From NCBI GenBank assembly GCA_932294295.1, contig OW028584.1, positions 8,130,407 through 8,194,406 on the forward strand: a stretch of DNA of 64,000 bases. Reading direction: 5' to 3'. Both the position numbers and the translations under genes were made by a program. Shown here piece after piece: positions 49,893 through 60,289 of this stretch. Source of the stretch: Alitta virens (taxonomy: Eukaryota; Annelida; Polychaeta; Phyllodocida; Nereididae). Below the pieces are notes generated by a model that did not search any database, was not told where the DNA came from, and saw only the letters and a program-made list of their open reading frames with translations. Position 1 is the stretch's first letter. Each line of letters opens with the position of its first letter.

Positions 49893-51335
49893 CCGTAGGG
49901 CTTTTATGTTTAGAGATTGGCCAAAAACAAAATCTACTGTCATGCTATTCTCAAATGACCGGATCAGAACTTTGTTGTCCTAATTAATCTGCGCGGCCAT
50001 GATGCGCAAAAACTTACAATGACCTACTTACAAAAAAATCATTCTTAACTTAAGATCTACCCAACAAATTTGAAGGAACTCACGTTAAAACACTGTTACA
50101 TGATCATTTCTATGCGATTCAAGACTGGACAAGCAGTAGAACTACGGTTTTGAATGTTCCATGTGGCATGATGTGAGCGATGTCCATTGCCGTGATTTCC
50201 ACAAAGCTAGCCATTTAAATGAACGTTCGACCAATCAGGGCAGAGCTTATTTAATTGCTAGGCAACAAGCTCTAACAAAATCTGTGATTGGCCGTGGCGC
50301 TTAGGTTTTAGAATTTAATGCGCTGTCATGATGCGCGCTGACGAAAAAGACCAAAACGTCAAAATAAAAAAAATTCCCAGATAATGTTTTTTTTTTACAT
50401 TTTCAATAATATACCATATGCATTGATTTATTGAGCGGCACTGCAAAAGTTTGGCCGGCGGTGTCGAGAAATGTAAACCCAGATCACTTACAAAATTAAA
50501 GTCAAGAAATCTCCAATACAATGTCAATTTTTATTTTATTTTTCTATTTTGCCTTTCTCAATTGCACTCAAAAATATTTCACCAGAAGTCAAATAGGCAT
50601 CTATTTTAATTACATTATTATTAACCTGAAATGTAATAAGAAGTTAGAAAACTTAAAAATTGTGTTAAATATTCAAGAAATGTAGTTTTATATTGTGACG
50701 GTTCAGTAATAACTAAATTTTACCAATCTGAACACCATAAATAGGCCTAATGCTTGGCAGTCCACACCACAAAACACATTTACACAGTCAGAAATGAAAA
50801 TGTGACAGATTAAGCTCTGTCAATTCTCTGAATTTGACTATATGAGCTAATTTGATTTTTTTCCCTAATCAGGCAACACGTAATTAGCTTCTCGGATCCT
50901 CTCATGCCATTTTTAAAGGGTCAGTTGGTCAAAATTTAACGAACTAGAGTTACAACCATCTATATGGTCTCCTGAAAATGCAAATAGCTACACCTTTGAA
51001 AGCTCAGATGAAAATATAAATAATAATTACCACTGCTTTCATGTCTGCAAATTTCAAGTATTTTTTTTTTCAAGTTGATAGCTGAATTATAAAGCTGGTT
51101 GAACTTCGTAGTTTATCAATATTTATTACCCATTTCTCTGCTTCACTGATTGGCAGTAGAATAGAGTGTAAAATCGCAACTCTATATTTTACAACTATGT
51201 TTGTCATTTAGTAGTAGGCCTTAATGGAGTTGTAAACTCATGTGCAACTTTGTTTAAGCAGAAAATCAGGAGTACTTATAATTTTAGTAAATCACACCTC
51301 CTGCGGCCTCTCATGCACATTGCATTATCATATTA
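49893..51335 (+). repeat. Array unit 0 (internally deleted form of the 1,885-bp repeat)
   Basis: R segment from 49895, then a jump at 50361 to the second half of the repeat, lacking about 435 bp present in the full units. Its second half differs from the next unit at about four positions that I could see (for example near 50576, 50898, 51047 and 51080). Ends CACATTGCATTATCATATTA. Confidence 0.85.
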
Positions 51336-53220
51336 GGCCGCCCGTAGGGCTTTTATGTTTAGAGATTGGCCAAAAACTAAATCTACTGACGTACTATTCT
51401 CAAATGACCGGATCGGAACTATGTTGTCCTAATTAATCTGCGCGGCCATGATGCGCAAAATCCTATGACCTACTTACGCAAAAATGATTATTAACTTAAA
51501 ATGATACAGATCTACCCAACAAATTTGAAGAAACTCATGTTAGAACACTGTTAATCATCAGTTCTATGAGATTCAAGACAAGACAAGCAGTAGAACTATG
51601 GTTTTGAATGTTCCATGGGAGCTACGTCCATTGCCGTGATTTCCACAAAGCTAGCCAACTAAATGAACGTTCGACCAATCAGGGCAGAGCTTATTTAATT
51701 GCTAGGCAACAAGCTCTAACAAAATCTGTGATTGGCCGTGGCGCTTAGGTTTTAGAATTTAATGTGCTGTCATGATGCGCGCTGACGAAAAAGACCAAAA
51801 CGTCACAATTATTGATGACGTCACAGAGAATACCTTTGGCGCCGCGAGGTAATGTGCACGTACTTTGTCAACGGCGATATGCACCTGCAACCTCGAAAAA
51901 CGACGTGTTCGCTCAACCGGAACGATCGTGATTTTGGTTGTTAGACTGTTACGTCATTGGTATTAGAGTAAATATTAGCATGTATGATATATTCTGCTAT
52001 CTAACGTCAATTAAAGAGCTTTAAATACACAGATTCAGATTGATTCAGATCTGGGCTACTCTTGATTTTGTTGAGTTTAACTAAAAAGAAAAAAAAAAAA
52101 GGAAAAAGTGCAGTATAGCCAATACAATCTACTACTAGTATATCAACATTGGTAAAACGGACCCAGATTTATGACTATATTTACTGAGCCTCTTTGCCTG
52201 GCCTATGACGTCACAAACTAAGGCCAATGTTTTTTGGTCAGTCGGAAAATAAAAAAAATTCCCAGATAATGTTTTTTTTTTACATTTTCAATAATATACC
52301 ATATGCATTGATTTATTGAGCGGCACTGCAAAAGTTTGGCCGGCGGTGTCGAGAAATGTAAACCCAGATCACTTACAAAATTAAAGTCAAGAAATCTCCA
52401 ATACAATGTCAATTTTTATTTTATTTTTCTATTTTGCCTTTCTCAATTGCACTCAAAAATGTTTCACCAGAAGTCAAATAGGCATCTATTTTAATTACAT
52501 TATTATTAACCTGAAATGTAATAAGAAGTTAGAAAACTTAAAAATTGTGTTAAATATTCAAGAAATGTAGTTTTATATTGTGACGGTTCAGTAATAACTA
52601 AATTTTACCAATCTGAACACCATAAATAGGCCTAATGCTTGGCAGTCCACACCACAAAACACATTTACACAGTCAGAAATGAAAATGTGACAGATTAAGC
52701 TCTGTCAATTCTCTGAATTTGACTATATGAGCTAATTTGATTTTTTTCCCTAATCAGGCAACACGTAATTAGCTTCTCGGATCCCCTCATGCCATTTTTA
52801 AAGGGTCAGTTGGTCAAAATTTAACGAACTAGAGTTACAACCATCTATATGGTCTCCTGAAAATGCAAATAGCTACACCTTTGAAAGCTCAGATGAAAAT
52901 ATAAATAATAATTACCACTGCTTTCATGTCTACAAATTTCAAGTATTTTTTTTTTCAAGTTGGTAGCTGAATTATAAAGCTGGTTGAACTTCGTAGTTTA
53001 TCAATATTTATTACCCATTTCTCTGCTTCACTGATTGGCAGTAGAATAGAGTGTAAAATCGCAACTCTATATTTTACAACTATGTTTGTCATTTAGTAGT
53101 AGGCCTTAATGGAGTTGTAAACTCATGTGCAACTTTGTTTAAGCAGAAAATCAGGAGTACTTATAATTTTAGTAAATCACACCTCCTGCGGCCTCTCATG
53201 CACATTGCATTATCATATTA
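51336..53220 (+). repeat. Array unit 1, full length (1,885 bp)
   Basis: Begins GGCCGCCCGTAGGGC directly after the previous unit's ATCATATTA end, and ends TCCTGCGGCC then TCTCATGCACATTGCATTA and TCATATTA. It contains CCAAT at 51675, TTGCTAGGCAAC at 51699, inverted CCAAT at 51731 and TGACGTCA at 51816. A piece of the 16.77-kb MITE terminus is at about 52109-52175. The small open frames inside are not coding. Confidence 0.92.
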
Positions 53221-55105
53221 GGCCGCCCGTAGGGCTTTTATGTTTAGAGATTGGCCAAAAACTAAATCTACTGACGTACTATTCTCAAATGACCGGATCG
53301 GAACTATGTTGTCCTAATTAATCTGCGCGGCCATGATGCGCAAAATCCTATGACCTACTTACGCAAAAATGATTATTAACTTAAAATGATACAGATCTAC
53401 CCAACAAATTTGAAGAAACTCATGTTAGAACACTGTTAATCATCAGTTCTATGAGATTCAAGACAAGACAAGCAGTAGAACTATGGTTTTGAATGTTCCA
53501 TGGGAGCTACGTCCATTGCCGTGATTTCCACAAAGCTAGCCAACTAAATGAACGTTCGACCAATCAGGGCAGAGCTTATTTAATTGCTAGGCAACAAGCT
53601 CTAACAAAATCTGTGATTGGCCGTGGCGCTTAGGTTTTAGAATTTAATGTGCTGTCATGATGCGCGCTGACGAAAAAGACCAAAACGTCACAATTATTGA
53701 TGACGTCACAGAGAATACCTTTGGCGCCGCGAGGTAATGTGCACGTACTTTGTCAACGGCGATATGCACCTGCAACCTCGAAAAACGACGTGTTCGCTCA
53801 ACCGGAACGATCGTGATTTTGGTTGTTAGACTGTTACGTCATTGGTATTAGAGTAAATATTAGCATGTATGATATATTCTGCTATCTAACGTCAATTAAA
53901 GAGCTTTAAATACACAGATTCAGATTGATTCAGATCTGGGCTACTCTTGATTTTGTTGAGTTTAACTAAAAAGAAAAAAAAAAAAGGAAAAAGTGCAGTA
54001 TAGCCAATACAATCTACTACTAGTATATCAACATTGGTAAAACGGACCCAGATTTATGACTATATTTACTGAGCCTCTTTGCCTGGCCTATGACGTCACA
54101 AACTAAGGCCAATGTTTTTTGGTCAGTCGGAAAATAAAAAAAATTCCCAGATAATGTTTTTTTTTTACATTTTCAATAATATACCATATGCATTGATTTA
54201 TTGAGCGGCACTGCAAAAGTTTGGCCGGCGGTGTCGAGAAATGTAAACCCAGATCACTTACAAAATTAAAGTCAAGAAATCTCCAATACAATGTCAATTT
54301 TTATTTTATTTTTCTATTTTGCCTTTCTCAATTGCACTCAAAAATGTTTCACCAGAAGTCAAATAGGCATCTATTTTAATTACATTATTATTAACCTGAA
54401 ATGTAATAAGAAGTTAGAAAACTTAAAAATTGTGTTAAATATTCAAGAAATGTAGTTTTATATTGTGACGGTTCAGTAATAACTAAATTTTACCAATCTG
54501 AACACCATAAATAGGCCTAATGCTTGGCAGTCCACACCACAAAACACATTTACACAGTCAGAAATGAAAATGTGACAGATTAAGCTCTGTCAATTCTCTG
54601 AATTTGACTATATGAGCTAATTTGATTTTTTTCCCTAATCAGGCAACACGTAATTAGCTTCTCGGATCCCCTCATGCCATTTTTAAAGGGTCAGTTGGTC
54701 AAAATTTAACGAACTAGAGTTACAACCATCTATATGGTCTCCTGAAAATGCAAATAGCTACACCTTTGAAAGCTCAGATGAAAATATAAATAATAATTAC
54801 CACTGCTTTCATGTCTACAAATTTCAAGTATTTTTTTTTTCAAGTTGGTAGCTGAATTATAAAGCTGGTTGAACTTCGTAGTTTATCAATATTTATTACC
54901 CATTTCTCTGCTTCACTGATTGGCAGTAGAATAGAGTGTAAAATCGCAACTCTATATTTTACAACTATGTTTGTCATTTAGTAGTAGGCCTTAATGGAGT
55001 TGTAAACTCATGTGCAACTTTGTTTAAGCAGAAAATCAGGAGTACTTATAATTTTAGTAAATCACACCTCCTGCGGCCTCTCATGCACATTGCATTATCA
55101 TATTA
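53221..55105 (+). repeat. Array unit 2, full length (1,885 bp), apparently identical to unit 1
   Basis: Every position I compared, including the sites that separate unit 0 from unit 1, matches unit 1 with a constant offset of 1,885. This implies very recent duplication, strong homogenisation or an assembly duplication. Confidence 0.92.
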
Positions 55106-55791
55106 GGCCGCCCGTAGGGCTTTTATGTTTAGAGATTGGCCAAAAACTAAATCTGCTGACGTACTATTCTCAAATGACCGGATCGGAACTATGTTGTCCT
55201 AATTAATCTGCGCGGCCATGATGCGCAAAATCCTATAATGACCTACTTACGCAAAAATGATTTTTAACTTAAAATGATACAGATCTACCCAACAAATTTG
55301 AAGAAACTCACGTTAGAACACTGTTAATCATCAGTTCTATGAGATTCAAGACAAGACAAGCAGTAGAACTATGGTTTTGAATGTTCCATGGGAGCTACGT
55401 CCATTGCCGTGATTTTCCATAAAGCTAGCCAACTAAATGAACGTTCGACCAATCAGAGCAGAGCTTATTTAATTACTAGGTCATTTGCTAGGCAACGAGC
55501 TCTAGCAAACTCCGTGATTGGCCGTGGCGCTTAGGTAGAAATCAATGCCGTCATCAGCTGGTCATGATCCGCGCTGACAAAAAATAAGCCAAAACTTTTA
55601 TTGTCACAGAAAATGCCTTTGGCGCCGCAGCAAGGTAAACATGTGTACGTACGAAAAACAATGTGTTCACTCAACCGGAACGATCGCGATTTTGGTTGTT
55701 ATTACGAAAATGGCATCAAACTTCAAAGTATCATTTTAGTACTAATTCTACAACTCCTGCGGCCTCTCATGCACATTGCATAATCATATTA
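55106..55791 (+). repeat. Array unit 3, short form (686 bp)
   Basis: Same left end (GGCCGCCCGTAGGGC) and right end (CTCCTGCGGCCTCTCATGCA then CATTGCATAATCATATTA) as the full units, but the middle 1.2 kb is missing. The R segment is slightly diverged from units 1 and 2. Confidence 0.88.
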
Positions 55792-55872
55792 ATAAATATA
55801 ATTAACTTAAGTTCATATTATATGTGTGTGGTCTGATGCCCTAAGATGAGTTACAGGGGTTATGGCATTATA

Positions 55873-56594
55873 GGCCGCAGGAGCGGCCCCGTAGGGGCCG
55901 CCCGTAGGGCTTTTATGTTTAGAGATTGGCCAAAAACAAAATCTACTGTCATGCTATTCTCAGATGACCGGACGAACTATGTTGTCCTAATTAATCAGCG
56001 CGGCCATGATGCGCAAAATCCTATAATGACCTACTTACGCAAAAATGATTCTTAACGTAAGATAATACAGATCTACCCAACAAATTTGAAGAAACTCACG
56101 TTAGAACACTGTTAATCATCAGTTCTATGAGATTCAAGACAAGACAAGCAGTAGAACTATGGTTTTGAATGTTCCATGGGAGCTACGTCCATTGCCGTGA
56201 TTTTCCATAAAGCTAGCCAACTAAATGAACGTTCGACCAATCAGAGCAGAGCTTATTTAATTACTAGGTCATTTGCTAGGCAACGAGCTCTAACAAACTC
56301 TGTGATTGGCCGTGGCGCTTAAGTTAGAAATCAATGCGCCGTCATGATCCGGGCTGACAAAAAATAAGCCAAAAGTTGGCAAAACTTTTATTGATGACGT
56401 CACAGAAAATGCCTTTGGCGGCGTAGCAAGGTAAACATGACTGTGTACGTACGAAAAACGATGTGTTTGCTCAACCGGAACGATCGCGATTTTGTTGTTG
56501 TTATTACCCACATGTATGAAAATATCAAACTTCAACAAAGTATCATTTTACTACAACTCCTGCGGCCTCTCATGCACATTGCATAATCATATTA
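55873..56594 (+). repeat. Array unit 4, short form with extended GC-rich hairpin end
   Basis: Starts GGCCGCAGGAGCGGCC, then CCGTAGGGGCC and GCCCGTAGGGC, a set of nested hairpins, and ends like unit 3. AGGCCGCAGGAG near the left end is the exact inverse of CTCCTGCGGCCT near the right end. TGACGTCA is near 56395. Separated from unit 3 by about 80 bp. Confidence 0.85.
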
Positions 56595-58452
56595 CACAAT
56601 CGTGGCTTCCTTGGTTGGACAGCTTATACCAACAAACGAGCGCCCCTCCTGTGTTGGTTAACTGCTGGTCCGCATGGTCCGCGTGGTCTGCGTGGTCCGC
56701 ATTATACACTAACCCATTTTATAGTTTCCTAGTGTCACTTCCGTCTTGATGGCTGACAAGCTAAAGTCCGTTGGATGAAAAGGTGATGAAATAATTCGAA
56801 CTAGAAGAACATAATACATCTTGTGGGCCATGGTCGAACGGCTAAATATGAGAGTAAGTCGATTGAAATGTTAATTTGGTGATAAGAAGAGTTCTCTCGA
56901 TCGCAGTACATACAAAACACACTGACATTCTAAACAATAAAATGCGTAGACCGAAAGTTTGAAACAGACAATTGAAGCCTTGTAAAGGTTTGAAACGTTC
57001 AGCTTACGATAAAAGCTACTCAAGTTGTCACAAATTGTCGTAGAGCTTTTTAAGTCTAACCCTGGCCCAGAATCTAGGACTAGGGTACCAGGGTGACTGG
57101 TGCATCCATGGACGTGATCGTGTGTGTACGCGTGATAATGAATGAAAAAAAATTATCTACGCAATTGGCTAAATTAATGTATTGTAGTATTACGATCTCG
57201 GTACACAACTGCCTCGCCTACTAGCACTTGGCTGGTGGGCAGCTGCTCTTTAGCTCAACTGTTGGAGACGCAAAAAAGTTAATTCCAGTTGGAATATTTT
57301 CAGAAACAGCAACAACGAAATATTAATAATTAATATAAAATGAAATAAATATCTAAAATAATTACTCTAAACTTCCTAGAAAATATATACAGGTTTAGAA
57401 GATAGATGAATGAGAAAGCATATAAAGCTGCAAATAGTACAATTGGCCGTTTTATCCTTTGGCTGTCTTGGTATTGTGGCCGTTTTTGCGATTGGCCGTC
57501 CTGGTATGTTGGCCGTTTTAACCAGAACCCCCCCCCCCCCCACCCCCCCGTTTGTACTGCACACTGTAGAAACCGGGATTTTGGTAATATGTAAGCTGTC
57601 AAATGCCGGGACTGAGCGAAGCTATACAATATGTATAGAGTGCTCTGTGAGGTTGTATTAGCGTGAGCACCTGGTAATTGTGTGCTTGTCTATTGAAATT
57701 TGCTGGCAACATTTATTATGATGAGCAAGTGCAATGCAAACTTTCAACAGATGGCAACATATGTCAATCACTGTGCGCCATCTAGCGGTAAAGATCACAC
57801 TATTACAATCTCACGGTATAACAACGGAGCACTCTAAGACAACTCTCTCTAGTTCCCTGAGTGAAGAAACACTAAGGTTGGGTCTAACAAATTCTGTGAT
57901 CTGATTGGTTGATATCTAGATAGTGACGTCACCTGCCGATTGACAGACCTGACCTGTCTCCTTACTTGAGAGGGGAACGAGTCAGCGACAACTTAAAGCT
58001 GCACTGTCTGTCAAAATTGCAAGTTTCTAAGACTTTATAAAATAATTTAAAATTGTGGACATCACTACTGTTTGTAACTGACAACGTTGTTATGACGTGG
58101 TGACGTAGTCTCGTTCTGGCCCATTGGTCAAAAAAGCGATATTTCAACCATTTCCCATAGGGTTACATGTATTTTGATGATTTTTGGGACATTTCTGGTT
58201 CGGCATGACCACTGTGTAGACTCGTTTTGGGACAACTCTCTACGGGAAGTAAGCGCTTCGGCCGTGACGAGCTTCGCTCATATTTAATAGGTTATATCAT
58301 GGGTGGTGGCAAGACTTCCCTGGTATAGTCACCCTTGCAGGGGGGAGTTTTACAGGTTAAAATGTTAGGGTTTGACTTTACTAACATGCTTTTTATGATA
58401 ATATATGACCTTTTAAAAAGAAATGGACATTTATTATAGGTCCTACTATAAT
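56595..58452. other. Spacer between the direct and inverted array units
   Basis: Contains a 9-bp tandem (TGGTCCGCA type, four units, about 56665-56701) and a poly-C run at 57528-57541. Short ATG-led frames here have no family resemblance. I see no supported gene. Confidence 0.5.
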
Positions 58453-60058
58453 TAATATGATAATGCAATGTGCATGAGGGGCCGCAGGGAAAGTCCTGTG
58501 TCATGTACATGTACCATGGCATATATTTTTATACCCTTAAGAGCTGATTCAAAGGTGGGGTGGGGGGGGGGGGTTTAGTGGGGATTCTTAGTCCAGTAAC
58601 TGAATTAGGGGGTTCTTAGCCCCCTTCCCCTTCTTGGCCTAATACATCACTGTTCATAAGAAATTAGAGGGAACACTGCAAACAATTTTGGATCTGCCCC
58701 TGAAGGGTTCTTCTATACAACAAAATTAAATGAAATTGCATTGTTGATGCAATGAATTGTGTATCTATATAGATAGATATTAAATGTACCTAAATGACAA
58801 TATATATATATATATATGATAAACCTGAATATATTATCTTTTAAGTGAATGTTATAGTTATATAGTCCACATGAATAAATAATGTTTGCAAGGTTGATTA
58901 ATTAATTTGTGGTACTAGTTTGGATAGCGACTGTCATGTCACACCAGAAAAGTATTTAAGACTGAAATTCAGACGTATTTAAATTTATTGTACCAAACAG
59001 TTTTCAGAAAATACCTAAGTAGCAATTTTGGTCTACATGGTTAGCGACTGTCATACCACATGCCATTTATTGGAAATAGCATGAAAATTAGTGACATTAA
59101 ATTTCAGTGTCTAAACAAAATCCAGAAAATACATATTCATCATTGATATTCTGTTGTATGTTTAAAACCCATGATGTTTCATTAGCATCACTGTCGCGGT
59201 CAATTTCACTGAAGTGATTTATTCTACTGGTGTTGAATGTTGTATTGAAGTCATTGATGTTATCATTATGGTTATCCACTAGATTAAGCTGTTTCTGTTG
59301 GTAACATTTTCTGACAAGCTGTCAAAACCGAGTTGTCAACACACAGATTCATTTGTAAACAAAAGTACGTGCTTGCATTAGGCCACGCCCACATCTATTT
59401 ATAGCCTGGTACTATTTTAGGGCTTTTCCCGAAAATAACGGCCTCCTCTTTCCTTATTGATATCTTATCAATGGACTGCAGGTTGGTGTTGTTTGCATTA
59501 CTGTTAGTTCATATATCCTTCTGCAATTAAGCTTTATTTCATTCCCTTCTGCTCGTTGCTTGCGTAGTCTTACTGATGAACAATGAGGCCTTATGCATTA
59601 ATTTCTAAGGCCTAAGTGCCACAGCCAATCACAGAGTCTGTTAGAGCTCGTTGCCTTGCAAAATGGCCTTGCAAAGAAATAAGCTCTACTCTGATTGGTC
59701 GAACGTTCATTTAGTTGACAAGCCTCATGGCAATGGACATGGCTCCCATCATGTCCCATGAAACATTCAAAACCATAGTTCTACTGCTTGTCCAGTCTTG
59801 GAATCACCTAGAAATGGTCATTAACCGAGTTCTAACGTGAGTTTCTTCAAGTTTGTCAGGAAAATCCTAAGTAAAGAATGATTTTTGTGTAAGTAGGTCA
59901 TTATTATTTTGTGCGCATCATGGCCGCGCAGATTAATTAGGACAACATAGTTCGATCCGGTCATCTGTGAATAGCATGACAGTAGATTTTGTTTTTGGCC
60001 AATCTCTAGTCATAAAAGCCCTACGGGCGGCCCTTACGGGGCCGCTCCTGCGGCCTAT
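58453..60058 (-). repeat. Array unit 5, inverted
   Basis: On the minus strand it starts with the GC-rich hairpin end (GGCCGCAGGAGCGGCCCC at 60056-60039) and an R segment (60024 to about 59612). It ends with GGCCCCTCATGCACATTGCA then TTATCATATTA at about 58482-58453. The middle differs from the full units. Its outer end is about 230 bp upstream of the first CLK coding exon. Confidence 0.7.
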
Positions 60059-60289
60059 AATTTGTATGTATACCATTGTACTCGACAGGCTGCAATTTTG
60101 TCAGCCAAAGCAGTACATGTGTATGAAAGATCTGGTGCATGCATTTAGTTTAAGATGATAATTTCCTATCCAAATTGCATCATCACTTGTTGTACCCTAA
60201 CTGATGATTGTTTCCGAAGGTGTTTCTTCATTACCAGTGATGATATGTATTAGTAAAGGGATTTTTCAACTTGTTTTTCAACTTTACAG

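Noticed and set aside
50315..55206. Repeated 64-70 aa frames within the 1,885-bp units
   Set aside because: They recur only because the unit recurs. They are short, show no family motif and no splice structure.
55871..60060. Classic Helitron
   Set aside because: Seamless tandem units and hairpin-rich ends are suggestive, but the TC and CTRR termini are not evident and no Rep/helicase frame is present. It is kept only as a hypothesis in the findings.
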